Below, one piece after another: positions 22,601-33,100 of a DNA stretch of 64,000 nt. Under the pieces are notes generated by a model. That model searched no databases, was not told the origin of the DNA, and saw nothing but the letters and a program-made list of their open reading frames with translations. Each line of letters opens with the position of its first letter. Position 1 is the first letter of the stretch. Source of the stretch: Branchiostoma floridae (taxonomy: Eukaryota > Chordata > Leptocardii > Amphioxiformes > Branchiostomatidae); NCBI RefSeq assembly GCF_000003815.2, contig NC_049986.1:23175527-23239526 (forward strand), written 5' to 3'. Both the position numbers and the translations under genes were made by a program.

Positions 22601-25538
22601 TAAACTCCTTGGTGATCTACAAGGTAGTTAAACCTCTTTGGGTAAACTTTAGTCTTCTATGCAGTGTTAAATACTGACCTGTTCTATACACCAGTGGAGG
22701 CACTGAATAAGGCAGCTACCATTCACTTCAGTCTCTAATTACCTGTCATTATAAATCAATACACGCATTGTTGTTGCTGGCTTTAAACACCTTCATGTAG
22801 GTGCAAAGGAGATTATATAATGACTTCTCTAAAGATAGGTGAGAAAGGGGAGGGGAGGTGATAATATCACACTCTTGTGATAAAAAGGCCTTTGTCCCAA
22901 TCTCAAGGATTTTAGAGCATGTAAAGAGTTCCAGATGAGGACAGGGTGTTGTTCTGATTGATCAATGTTCTGTGATCTGATCTGATCTGGTGACGGTTGA
23001 TTATTATTTTCTATTGGGCACTTAGAACTTCATTAAACACAGCTGTCCAGTAGGTATCAAAAACCTAATAAATAAGATTCATTTAGCACCAGTGTTTAAT
23101 GAATTTCTAGGTGTCCACGCACCCGGCTCGGGACACTTCTAATATTGTGTTACAGTGTCATAACTAACATAAAATATGACTGGTGAATGCCACCTGGCTA
23201 TATGCTAATAAAGGATCAATGTTTTACCCTGAGGGGTGCATCATGAGATAAAGCCGCCAACTGAATGTATCATTTGATTTACTACAGTTTAGAATTCAGT
23301 AAATAGTTACTGGAAGTTCCGAAAATAATTTCATCAGGTTGGCACTGATAATAGGATAAAGGTTTTTACACAACATGTAACTAAAAGTACTGTACTTTCA
23401 TTGTACAGTACTTTTCTTATGGACTCCAATGATTATCCTATTAGGGCACCCTACCCTTACAGTACATGTGCAATTTACAATAATTGAATTTATACTTTTA
23501 AGGGAAGCTTAGGCCTGTCATGAAATTTATGAATTTTGTGTTTATGTTCCTGACTTGCACCTACATGTACAATCAAATTGGCTTAGATACTAATAAACCC
23601 TAAGTGGTGATGTTAAAGAATTAAAGAAAAAAATGAAAGAAGTTCAAGCTTCTGTACTTCTGAAAAATATGAGTAGCCACTGAAGGAAATGCATTTTCTT
23701 GAAGTGAAGTTCATTCATAGGTCAGTTATTTCTAATGCCAGGCATCTCCAGCAACAGTCAATAAAACTAGGAAAACAAAACAATAAAAAATGCCTCCATT
23801 ATATATCTGTTTTACATAGTTAAAGTCAAGTCTGAAACATCTAATGAAATCTAATGCATTGTTTAACAGTTTCAAAACAAAATTAAATGCATAAAGAATG
23901 CTTCCTGTCATTGTCAAGGCCATTCCTGCAGAAATTCCTGCAGGAAACATTCTTCCTGCAGGAATTTACCTTTCTCCTGCAGGAATTTCTGCAGGAATGC
24001 CTGCAGCATTCCTGCAGGAAAAATGCTTCCTGCAGGAATTCCTGCAGGAAAAACGCTTCCTGCAGGAATTCCTGCAGGAATTCCTGCAGGAAGAAAATTT
24101 TCAAAATGAATATTCATGAAAGTTATTATCATATTTCACAACTGTACATCATACTTGTCAATCATATGTAAAGACTTTGCACCAAGTGCTTTTATATTGA
24201 AAATATTAGCACATTTCAAAATGGGAAAAACGGAATTCCAATCTTAAGATGGAGCTTCTTATATAATGATAGTGAAGTCTTCAGGTTTATCATTTGAACA
24301 TCGTTCCTATGAGAAATGAAAAGTCCCAGCATCGTAAAATTCACTGAAACAGGAACATATAAACAGACTGCATTGTGACTCTATGGCAAGCCAAGCCCAC
24401 CTACAGTAACATTACAGCAGATAATACGTCTTTGGTTGATGTGCTCTTGCTGAACATCCGATGACATGTTGAAAAAAAAAATGGTAACGTAAATTATATG
24501 GTAACGTAAATTATATTTATGCTTTTAATGATAAATAAAATTTTAACAAACAGCTCTGGAAAGATTAACTCTGCAGGCAATTACTTATCTGGGAGCATTC
24601 TTTCCTATGAGTACAAAAGTAATGATCTTTCTATAATTCTAAGGGACTTATTATGGTAACGTAAATTATATCAAAAAAGTGACAAACGGCCTGAGATTGG
24701 CGGTTATAGTCATGTTTCCAACATTCGTGTTTTATGTGTTCTGTCATTTGTTTGTTACGCAACACCACTGTTTAGCAGATAAAACAGTGAAAAAATTATC
24801 GGAAAATGTCTTTTCGTAAGCGAATTACACCCAACAGAAGTTCGGTAACGTAAATTATACAAAAGTTGGCGACAAGAATAAAACGGCATCTGACGTAAAA
24901 AGGTCGTCTGCTGGACAAGTTCATCAACACCTGACAAGCTGGCCTAAGTGGTTGATGTAAATTATGACTGAAAATTTAAAGAACTAACGTCTTTTCATTA
25001 TCAGAATGCCACGATATTCACCTTTATAGCATTTCCGACACATGTTTTTAGCGTGTTTCTAAGGAAAACCTTACCCGGGACGACCAAAAGGTAACTAACA
25101 ATGGTGGGAAAACATTGCTTAGCATATTACTATCATGTACTTGTAACGGAAAAGGGCAAAATACGTAGTCATTGTGTCTTTTAAGAAAACTGTGGCCCGC
25201 TGCTTATGTGCGACAGCAATTTGCCCCTTTAACGAGGAATGGGCGATATACTAATAAAGGTGCTTTTTAGCTGTAGTATATTATATATTACTAGACTTCT
25301 TTTCTTGAAGTTATGTTTGTCAAACTGTAAGTCTTAGAATATTTTTGATGTGTTGTTAAAGATCCAAGCCTTACGAAGAGAAATAACCAGCGACCAACTA
25401 TCCGCGACCATTCAGCTGCTACAAGCCAGCAGTGAAGAACAGCAGAGGTGGATACAGGAGAAACGTACACAAGTCACTCAGATCAGGAACAAAGTACAAA
25501 ACCTTCAGATACTGAAAGAGCAGCTTGGAATCAGGTAG
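4629..25538 (+). CDS. Laminin gamma-like chain, C-terminal two-thirds (L4 domain, laminin EGFs, coiled coil), 16 exons
   Basis: Exons: 4629-4758, 5381-5576, 7404-7565, 8019-8183, 8512-8616, 9315-9458, 9976-10124, 10807-11047, 11584-11765, 12243-12509, 12879-13116, 13597-13775, 13976-14184, 14794-14893, 15645-15710, 25362-25538. Phases agree throughout, giving about 900 aa. The order is a laminin IV-A (L4) domain ([25 protein letters not shown]), then laminin EGF modules ([17 protein letters not shown]..., CELCDNN, CSCSPWG), then [10 protein letters not shown] opening about 600 residues of coiled coil with many Asn glycosylation sites. L4 plus a coil without LG domains means a gamma chain, which trimerises with alpha and beta in basement membrane. 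Oddities: the first exon begins mid-codon, so the N-terminal LN and EGF region lies outside the window or is missing. There are fewer EGF modules than in vertebrate gamma-1, and the C-terminus stops at LKEQLGIR without the usual Cys-containing tail. Confidence 0.9.
5099..5377 (+). repeat. Two partial tandem copies of a laminin L4 exon (decoy exons)
   Basis: Two copies of the 3' splice site plus roughly the first 110 bases of the L4 exon ([20 protein letters not shown]...) start at about 5099 and 5241. The complete exon follows at 5381. Spacing is 142 and 137 bp. Each copy has its own pyrimidine tract and CAG acceptor but ends before any donor, and runs into the tract of the next copy. They look like abortive exon duplications. 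If spliced in, they would give truncated products. Confidence 0.88.
5955..6330. mobile_element. hAT-like nonautonomous element (MITE), copy 2
   Basis: A 376-bp relative of the element at 1564-1941 lies in the same orientation in a laminin intron. An exact 8-bp duplication ATCATTTT flanks it (5947-5954 and 6331-6338). The copies differ at scattered bases. Confidence 0.85.
6806..7020. mobile_element. Decayed Harbinger-like MITE
   Basis: The left end reads GGCAACACCAATTTATTTG. The right end is its inverse, ending AAATAAAATTGGCGTAGCC. These match, with divergence, the ends of the cleaner element at 29493-29853 and lie next to TAA/TTA. Further degraded relatives are visible near 7780, 31415, 32100-32320 and 34470-34740. 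Confidence 0.6.
8752..8960. repeat. Fragment of a CAGTCCAACCTG-ended DNA transposon family
   Basis: The sequence starts TACAGTCCAACCTG, followed by repeated CGACCACCT...GGCCA motifs. It is related to the more complete element at 35886-36393. I could not place a matching right end, so this is probably truncated. Confidence 0.55.
10145..10800. repeat. AGT-rich tandem repeats and tRNA-like SINE fragments in a laminin intron
   Basis: 10150-10370 holds repeated AGTAGTAGTA runs and a loosely duplicated block (ACACTACACCACACCA occurs twice). At 10480-10570 there is a tRNA-like stretch with a B-box-like GGTTCGAATCC. A partial relative follows at 10660-10770. The related phrase GTGTAACAGTGGGTTCA recurs at 18577. 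I read these as remnants of a tRNA-derived SINE, not a working tRNA. Confidence 0.5.
11403..11541 (+). repeat. Partial tandem copy of a laminin coiled-coil exon (decoy exon)
   Basis: About 100 bp covering the 3' end of the upstream intron, the acceptor and the exon start ([18 protein letters not shown]) precede the full exon at 11584-11765 with a period of about 130 bp. The copy breaks off after about 60 coding bases (TLNQMY). A GTAAGA at about 11517 could serve as a weak donor but would change the frame of the mature message. The intact exon is preferred. Confidence 0.82.
12636..12664. repeat. Short interstitial telomere-like array
   Basis: (CCCTAA)n grading into (CCCTAG)n, about five units, lies in a laminin intron just after a GA-rich run at 12555-12600. 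It is the plain metazoan telomere hexamer but very short. Confidence 0.75.
14345..14512. repeat. (CATC)n microsatellite
   Basis: Long CATC/CCAT tetranucleotide tract with CCGT/CCGTATG interruptions, itself duplicated as a roughly 60-bp higher-order unit. Reading frames through it (HPSIHPS...) are repeat artefacts. Confidence 0.95.
16690..17034. repeat. 345-bp inverted repeat, left arm, with CCTGCAGGAATT palindromic array
   Basis: This arm is the reverse complement of 23916-24260 with one difference seen by eye. The first 165 bp are unique sequence beginning AAGAAGCTCC. The rest is a tandem array of the self-complementary dodecamer TTCCTGCAGGAA with TTTTT and ATGCTGCAGGCAT interruptions. Outside AAGAAGCTCC and GGCCTT the two flanks diverge sharply. 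It lies in the last laminin intron. Confidence 0.92.
18575..18720 (+). repeat. tRNA-derived SINE fragment
   Basis: The stretch GGCGACAGCGGTAGCGTACTGG followed by TGGTTTGAATCC has the spacing of A- and B-box promoter elements of RNA polymerase III. It follows GTGTAACAGTGGGTTCA, a phrase shared with the SINE debris at 10660. No full tRNA cloverleaf is supported. Confidence 0.5.
18827..18964. repeat. Foldback repeat with about 45-bp arms
   Basis: GGAATATACACCGG...GAGTTCGGCT at 18827-18872 is mirrored by AGCCGAACTCGTCTAG... at 18920-18964. The spacer contains a C run and AAGCTTCCCAGAGAGGCC. That spacer phrase recurs at 19050-19078 beside another C run, so the unit is partly duplicated. Confidence 0.75.
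19388..20580. repeat. Unclassified repeat block bounded by TTAACGGTRAATT minisatellites
   Basis: Three units of about 30 bp (GGTAACGCTTAACGGTAAATT and variants) at 19388-19480 and about five more at 20415-20575 bracket a core. The core contains several diverged copies of a segment with GAAATGCTATTTCCTGCATTTT (near 19810, 20000, 20160 and 20335). No coding sequence is convincing. This may be one transposon with subterminal repeats, or a decayed satellite. Confidence 0.6.
20655..20760 (-). repeat. tRNA-like SINE fragment, minus strand
   Basis: Read on the minus strand it gives GAGTGGTAAATGTGTTGGGTTCATGAGCTGG and then CAGGTTAAAATCCTGGGAGCC, resembling A and B boxes. The flanking AGACTAATTAGACTAGTC matches phrases in the SINE debris near 10300-10700. 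It is too degraded for a tRNA gene. Confidence 0.45.
21177..21398. repeat. Small inverted-repeat element
   Basis: AGATCAAGGAGGTTG near 21180 and CAACCTCCTTGATCT near 21384 are perfect inverses about 200 bp apart. Further GATCAAGG motifs lie just inside the left end. Probably a foldback MITE. No target duplication is clear. Confidence 0.5.
21888..22103 (-). pseudogene. Fragment of a non-LTR retrotransposon C-terminus
   Basis: The 71-codon minus-strand stretch contains [20 protein letters not shown] followed by CHFIVYC. This has the CxxC...DExHxxxxC arrangement common at the C-terminal end of LINE-type polyproteins. Flanking frames are closed, so this is a decayed fragment in the last laminin intron. 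Confidence 0.6.
23916..24260. repeat. 345-bp inverted repeat, right arm
   Basis: Mirror image of 16690-17034, separated from it by 6.9 kb. The palindromic CCTGCAGGAATT array and the AT-rich outer part are both retained. The near identity means the pair is young or kept alike by gene conversion. The DNA between the arms shows no transposase I can recognise. Confidence 0.92.
24482..24965. repeat. Cluster of GGTAACGTAAATTATA motifs
   Basis: The motif occurs twice in tandem at about 24482-24515, again near 24655 and 24844, and in a weaker form near 24952. One more copy is far upstream near 15730, just after the penultimate laminin exon. It resembles the TAACG...TAAATT core of the 19.4-20.6 kb block. 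Function unknown. Confidence 0.5.
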
Positions 25539-25861
25539 CACAAGGTTTCTGGATGAAACTGAGACTGGTATAGGAAGCAATACATTGGGGGGTTCAATAT
25601 CTAAGAGCTCTCACAAAGAGTATGAACAATAATGATTTATGATGTAAAAAAGTATGTTTTAAGTTCATCTTTTAAAATAGACAGTCTGGGAGAATGCATA
25701 TTTCAGTGTCCAAAGTTCAAACCATAATTGTGCACACAAGTTTAACTGCTAATGGAGGGAAAAGCAGCTTGTAAAAAATGTCTTTTAAATTTTAGCTTCA
25801 AAATGTAGAATCTTTGCTTGTTTTATGTTGTATAGATCAGATTCTACTTAATATCATCAGC

Positions 25862-25867
25862 AATAAA
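25862..25867 (+). promoter_or_regulatory. Candidate polyadenylation signal of the laminin gene
   Basis: AATAAA lies about 325 bp after the laminin stop codon. It is the first clear canonical hexamer downstream. Confidence 0.5.
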
Positions 25868-26855
25868 GTTCTCTGGGGCAGGGAAAAGATATCCCCCCAT
25901 AGAGATCTAAAAATGTCTTTAAAGATCCCATAATGCTGCATGTAGCATATCTTTAAGCAGCACCAAGATCTGTAGATAAAGATTATAAACCCAAATAAGG
26001 ATAATTGTGTACGAAAAAGTTGAAATGAATATTTGTAAAAGCTGTTGTATTTTAAATTTGATTAACTGGCCTTAATCAATTTACTAGCTTCTTAAATCTT
26101 TCACATTTTTCCTAGTACATGTACATTGTAATATTATTATCTTGTATATGAAGGGCCTTACCATTACCTTGTTTAAAAAAAAGATAGATTTCATCTATGT
26201 TCATAACTCAGAAAATACATACACATGACTGTAAAAAACTTAATAACTATAAAACAATCATCACATATCATCATTCAAGTTGGGAATAAGCCAGTAGATA
26301 TAGTCTAAGTTACAAACCTACAGCTAACTGATGACACATGGAAAACCAACTCACCTGGGAAAACTTTTAGTAATTATGACATGATGACACAATTCAAAAT
26401 TAATGTATAGTTTACATCATATATTATGTATAACATTATGGAACAAATACCAAAGTGCTACCATCATCAGATGGTAGGAAGCCTACTACAGTTGTGTGTA
26501 CTGTAACTAAATAATATTGACAGACAAAGCAGGTCATTCTTCCCTGTATTTTATTTAATCTTCTTCAAAACGAAATTTCAGTCTTCAATATCTGTAATTA
26601 TGGTTAAACTACTTCAAGTCAATGATTGAATTAGTAAACATTATGTTACTTTTAAATGGACCAAATGTTATATAATGATGTACAGTTGCAGTATGTTTGA
26701 GCTGGATCTCAAATCTCGACTTGTAGTAATAAAAAAATGATGTTTGTAGGTGGAGATAAAATAAAAACATGTTTCAGTGTCATTCTTGTATCACAATTAT
26801 TCTGATTAGTTTATACAACAGAAGGCGGAAGGCGGGCAAGAAAGCATCCAAAACG

Positions 26856-27183
26856 AGGGCTCGAAATACCACCTGCACATGGATCTGTGCAGGTATTTCT
26901 GGTGTCTACCTGCACCTAACCTGCACTGCTCCATGTACTGGGTTTTATACATAAATGTCCAATGAATAGTATGATGTAGGGGTATCTGGATTGTTATTAG
27001 CTGCATTGACTGTTACCACTTATAAAGTATAACAGAAAAAATAGCTATAGTTCCTGAACAATGTCAGTATGATCCATACTTCCTAAATTCATAGTGGTGC
27101 AAGTAAAATTTGTCTGGAGCAGGTAATTTTCAATGTTACCTGCACCAGTGCAGGTATGCAGAAAAAAGTATTTCGAGCCCTGA
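26856..27183. mobile_element. Small transposon with AGGGCTCGAAATA ends
   Basis: AGGGCTCGAAATA at the left and TATTTCGAGCCCT at the right are inverted ends about 330 bp apart. Several ACCTGCAC/GTGCAGGT inverted motifs lie just inside. No clean target duplication could be read, so the superfamily is left open. Confidence 0.65.
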
Positions 27184-29492
27184 AAACCCTGAGATACAAG
27201 AATATATATAGAACAGTCGTGTACTAGTAGAAACTCCAGCACAATTCTAGCTTCATTTGTATCAAGATTATATAATTAGGCTAAAAAAACAATGTCATTG
27301 AAAAAAAACCTATTTTATTGATGACCACCAGATGGCATTTAAGGAAAAACTTAACACTGTATTTAACATAGCTGGTCTTGCCTTTGTGTCTTTGAAGTTT
27401 CAAGCAAAAGAAACTTTTTTTTTAATTTGTGATTAAGACAGTCTCAGTATAATATAGACTACACATTCAAGTACAACACCAAATTGCTTTAATTTAATCT
27501 GCCATAGCTACATACACATTCACGACTATTTCTACACACCTTTCAGTCACCACAAGTGAACTAAAATACTACATAGTGATGTATATAATGAGATCGTTGC
27601 TAGTAATACAGCCCAAAGTTTTGTATCTGCCAAATCGGCAAATGCGGATGTTTTGGTCACCCCACGTATACCTTCTTTTCTTATTACCTGATGCAAAATG
27701 GACTAAGTACGTATACCCCTAGTAGTACTAGTAGACTACATATTTGATGACATAGTGCCAGGTAGAGGAAATACAGGTTCAGGTGCAAAGAATCAGGCCA
27801 AGATCTGGACCTGAACAAGCTAAGTTGTATATTGTAGTGATATGCATGTAGTCATTTTCCAGTAAAAATTAGGGCCGACTGTTTACAAGTGAGAGCAACT
27901 TCAGAATGAACATTTGTGCCCAAAAAAACAGAATTTCACCCTTTTCTAACCAATCATATCACAGTAATTGTTACTGCTTATTTTCAAATTGGTCCAGGTA
28001 CTGGTCCACTGACTATTATCCGGTCCAATTTTTTTTCAAACCAGTCCAGCAAGAAATAGTGATTTCATACAATGTAACAGTGCTCACCCCTTCTATAGTC
28101 CATTTTGCCTTAAAGCAAGGTATCAGAGGAGTTATGAAAACATCAGAAGAACATTCAATTTGGGTTGTGTAGCAAAGACCTCAATATACATTAATTTATC
28201 AACCTGATTAAACTACCTGCTGATTATATAGTGATCACATCAAACTGCTCTGTAGGATTCAGGATACAAAAAGCTGTACACATGCAGAAAACACAAGTTC
28301 CGTTTAACTGTACAAACTTGGGATGGCTAGATCTTTGTCTTTCCACTTCCAATCCATCTTTAACTTAATTATGCAACTGATTCAAATGGGTAATACGCAC
28401 ATGTATGTATTGGAAAAAAGTGAAAATTTCAATCACAAATCTGCAATAGTTTGCAAATGCATAAATCAAACTTACACATGGCTTGCTCTTTAAGACAAAA
28501 TGTGTACAATTTAAGGTTTCTAGCATTGGCAAATACAAATTTCCTTTAGGCATACAGTAACTGATTTTAGGCTGTTAAGAACAATTCACAACCCAAATTT
28601 AGTGAAAAAGGGCCATTCTTACTTGGCCTACATGTAGTTCTTTGTCCTGGTAAGCATTACAGGGCTCTGCCTAAAGTATGCTGACGCTACAAATAACATT
28701 CATATGTTGTTCTTCCCACAATGTCTAACATTAAGACAACATCTTTTGAGGACTTCTGACTGAAGTTACATTTTCACAGCTCATGTTTTAACTGGACAAA
28801 AATTTTGCCAATGAGTATATTCGGTAACATCACCGAAGGTGTATTCCAAAAATGAACTCGTCCTGATTTCTTCTGGCTTGCTCTCTCTGATGCCAAACAT
28901 AAAGACAGCAAATATGTACAACTTACATCTGTTGCTGATATTTAACCTTTAAGTTAGCATTTTCAAGCAGTTGCATGCATACAGTGTATAATGAGTACAA
29001 TCACACGTATTATATACAACGTACCTGGATATGTGGTTAAATGCCCTAACAGGCTTTCATTTTTTCCCTTATATAAATCAACACACAAAACAGTGTATAC
29101 AAAATTGTCTCAATGTTGAAATCATTAGCTATAGACCACACCAATATAACTTCTTGGTTCCTGGATTTAAAAAGTGATTTTAGATATCATTGCAACTTCA
29201 ACACAAAAACAGAGTCTGTGGGACTATCAAATGTCCTCTTCTTCGGCCTTGTTATTTTCTTGGACCTGTAAGCCCTAAAACAAGTATAATGTTCATTCTT
29301 GAATCAGTCCAAAATTTGGTCCACTGATTATTTTCAGGCCCCTATTTTCTGGACAGGTCCAACAAGAAAAATTGTCTTGTACCTATACATCATAAAGGTA
29401 CCCACCCCTAGTACACAGAGTTTCAGGTAGTTATAAAGTCAAATGCAAGTTTACTTGCCAACCTTCTGCTTCATGTTTTTCTCTAAACTTTA

Positions 29493-29853
29493 GGCCACAC
29501 CAATTTAATTTCTTGGTTCACGGATTCGCTCGCTCCTATTTTTTGGAAAAAAAAATAAAAATAAAAATTACCACTCAGCAAATTTTCACCATTAATGAAA
29601 CCATTCACCAACTTTCTGGTGTAGCAAATTGGCCTTTATATCATAAGCTCCTTAAAGTGTGGGTACTGGTGCTGTTACTGTACAATAATAGTGTTTTTGT
29701 ACTTTTTTCAAGCTGAAACCTTTTTTTCTTTATGTTTTGGATTAGCCGTTACCTTTACCCCAACCATTTTACAATTTTTATTTTTATTTCGCCCTTTCGC
29801 TCCATATCTTTTATGAAAAAATCCGTGAACCAAGAAATTAAATTGGTGTGGCC
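29493..29853. mobile_element. Harbinger-like MITE with TTA target duplication
   Basis: The terminal inverted repeats are near-perfect over about 37 bp, starting GGCCACACCAATTTAATT. The element is flanked by TTA on both sides (29490-29492 and 29854-29856). A 3-bp TWA duplication with GGCC ends is the PIF/Harbinger signature. Diverged relatives recur through the window. Confidence 0.82.
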
Positions 29854-30187
29854 TTACATAAAAGAACTCTACTCTAAACTCTACTTTACTCTAAACAACA
29901 GAGACAGGGGGCGACATAGACTTTCGGATACTTATGACCCCCTCCTACAAAAAAGGTGAGTTCCTGAAGTCACTGCTGGAGATAGAGAGGGTCATTCTGT
30001 GAACAAGGTCGACAGAGATTGACCGAAAATTCAGAGGGGTAAGTCCCTATAGTTTGATTCATTGTTGGAAGTAAAGTAAAGCATTTTTTCTATAATTTAC
30101 ATGATAAAGATGTCCCAAGAACCAATGAATTAAGATAGTGTGGCCTTAACAAGGGTCTAGAAAACTCATCTCCATGGAGCCCCTTGA

Positions 30188-33100
30188 CTATCCGCGAAGT
30201 GCAGCTAGTGACCACGGCAGGCGGAAATGGCTGGCCGGCAGCGGGGTACAGTGGGTGGACTCATAGTTTATCATGTGTTTGGCAGCCTGTGGAGAAAAGG
30301 AAATTTGAACTGTTAAGGTCGATGTATCCAAGTACAATGTATTATTTGTAGTTTTTCTTATGTACTTAGAATATTGTTATTATTTTTTTTTATCCTGCTC
30401 ATGTCAAATTCTATTTTGAATTGTCCTTGTCTGTGTCAGTATGTCTAGCTCTTTGCAATAGGAACAGGCTAGTTAGGCAGAAACAATGAATGAACTTTAT
30501 TGCAAGACATTTGTATATGGTACAATGTAACATATGATCAGTTTGCACTGCTTTTAGGTCAGAGGGCTTTGGCTTTCAAAGTCAAGTCAAAGTCAAAACT
30601 ATGTTTTTTGGACATAGTCAAAACTATGTTTTTTCTGTCTGCCTCCTCATCTGTCGTTTGGACAGATGAGGAGGCAGACAGGCTTTTTGCCTGTTTGCCT
30701 AACCTGCACATGACTTTTTATGGTGAAGGAGGGGTGTGCAATTCCTTCTCCACCCTCTCGTCTACTGGAGCACTAAGTCTCACAGGGGCAACTGTATGCA
30801 ACGTGTGAGGCGGCTCCAGCAGATGCAGCTTTGTTGTTTAGAGTATCCGTCTCCAAGGAGGACTTCCAACACTATATTAGGACAAGGCTAATAGTATTGT
30901 GTGCGAGCAGCTTGACAAAAAGGTTACGGGGGAAACGTTCTGCAATTTTGTGAATATGTTGCCTCCATCTTTAGTTTCTACAACATTCACTATACTTACC
31001 AAGAAGAGTACCAGCTGAGTCTTTTCCTCTGTGCTGAGCTGCTCGCCGATCAGACAGGGGAAGTTTGCAGAGTTCTCCTCCACCCATGACTTCAGCAGGG
31101 AGGTGCACAGCTGCTCGTCTACAGAGTACTGGTTATACACGGCAGCTAAACATGGAGACAAACAAACAAACAAAAAACAAACAAACAAACAAACAATAAG
31201 CCATGACATGGAGAACTGTAGATCAAGACCTTCCTGAGCTGGGCTGCACTTGGGAGGGGGTGCAATGGACAGCAGCAGATAGGAAAGTGTGAAGAACAAT
31301 GACAGCCCACATCAGGAAACATTGACTGACATGCGGCGAGTATGATACTGATGAAACAGTAAAGTACATCATAAATACTGTTGCTAAAACTCTGAATTGA
31401 AAGGCATGATAAGGTCATACCAATTTATTTCCTCAGGTTCACAGACATGATTCTTGAAGGAAAATTTTAGCTTAACCAGTCAAGATGACAACAGAAGCAT
31501 CTTAATGCATGTACATTCACTCCCTGAACTGTGTATACCAAGGTAAATGTTCAGCTCTCAGGCTCTATTTCAAAATTTATACTTCAGTTTAAGCCACACT
31601 TACTGTAATTCACTTTGTCTTCTCGGTACCAAACTTTCACGGTCTGAGAAAATTTTACTTTTTCTTGGAACTAAATGTTCAAGGTTGCAGCAGGTGCACA
31701 TAAAAAGAGTCTCTGAATTATTTGTTATCAGTAATGATAAGTTCACGTTACAGTGGTCACCGTGAAAACCATGAACATAACAGTACATTGAAAAAATCAG
31801 GATTTTATTTCTTGGTTTTCTGACATTTTTATGCAAAATTCTAGCAAGATAACATCAAGAAAACAGAGGGCTGGGAGGAAAACCTGCATTTGGCTCTGTC
31901 CACTCCTTGAAACTGTGTGGCAAGAGTCTGTTTTCTTGTGGATAAAGATTAACCCAGTCAAGTAATATTCTAAATATATATAGTTTCCGCTGTTTCTGTG
32001 CTCAATGCACTGCTCATTCTTTTTACAAATAGAGGATATGAGGAATTGTCATGAGGAAATTTTTCTACTCACAGAGGATAAAAAATCATATTATTAAAGG
32101 CAAATCTTATTTCCTTTAGTGGTCCTCTGACATTTTGAAGTAAAATTTTAGCCAGCAGTCAAGATGAAAACATGTAGAAGGCTGGAAGGAAAACTTGTAT
32201 CTTACTACCATGTATATTCACTCCTTTAAACTTGTGGATAAAGATTATCCCAGTCAAGTATTATTCTAAATATATCCAAGTCTGATCAACCAAGACATGA
32301 TATTGGTGTGGCCTAACACAAACCATTACCTTGCACCGTGGGAGTGGGAGCTGACAGCCATTCCCGAAGCATTGTGATGGTGGACTCTGTGATCAGCTTA
32401 GGGTATCTGGAATAAAGATAACAGTGCACAGAATTATCATGCAAATAATCTGTTCTCAGTTTTCTATACAAAATGTACTTTCATCTACAAAATGTTGAAA
32501 CAACAAGACTTAGTTCATTTTTCATCAGATTCTCTGATTTTGGATGTAAGCTCTTTACTATAGTCTTAAACAAACCATAGAATTAATCATTGGTAAAATC
32601 AATCCCATAAAATAAAACTGAACCTGGCTGACCCCACCTGAACTGCAGCAGCTTGACCAGCAGGTCGTTGCCCCTGTTGGATTCTATTGCATCAGGGTCA
32701 CTGGAGGTCAGGAAAAACAGACAAGAATGTAGTAAACACACAACGTAGTCATGATATCATATTCTATATTTTTACAATTTCCAATTTTTAACCATTAATT
32801 AAATCAAAATCAGTCTCTCTCAAAATATTCTTATTGGAATTAAGGGCTCTAGGAAAAGCTTCTTTAGTTACACCAATGCTTCAGCTTTCTCTAAAATTAC
32901 ATACTATACATTTAAGTATAATCATTTTCTTCAAACAATGTTACACAATACAAAATGTAGTCTTGCATCTACACATGTAGTCTAGTACTACATAAGCTAG
33001 TGTGTACAGACTGGTGTTAAATCTTACATTGTTGTGATCATCTCATCTCTGGTTCTCCTGACTAACATCACAGGGCCTGGGTACCTGTCAGGGCAACAAG

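Larger units (their letters stand above)
25868..30187. other. Gene-poor interval between laminin and ABHD16A 3' ends
   Basis: No exons with family similarity were found. The two neighbouring genes converge here. The interval holds the repeats listed separately and two diverged copies (27985-28085 and 29305-29405) of a sequence with GGTCCACTGA...ATT and a TCCAGCAAGAAA or TCCAACAAGAAA phrase. The 3' UTR of ABHD16A should lie at its right edge, but I could not pick a poly(A) signal with confidence. Confidence 0.5.

Noticed and set aside
16860-24110. CRISPR-like regularly spaced palindromic repeats
   Set aside because: There are no unique spacers of constant length, the units are contiguous, and the DNA is a eukaryotic intron.
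25362-25538. A separate small coiled-coil gene
   Set aside because: The exon begins after an AG acceptor in phase 0, exactly continuing the laminin coil from the exon at 15645-15710.
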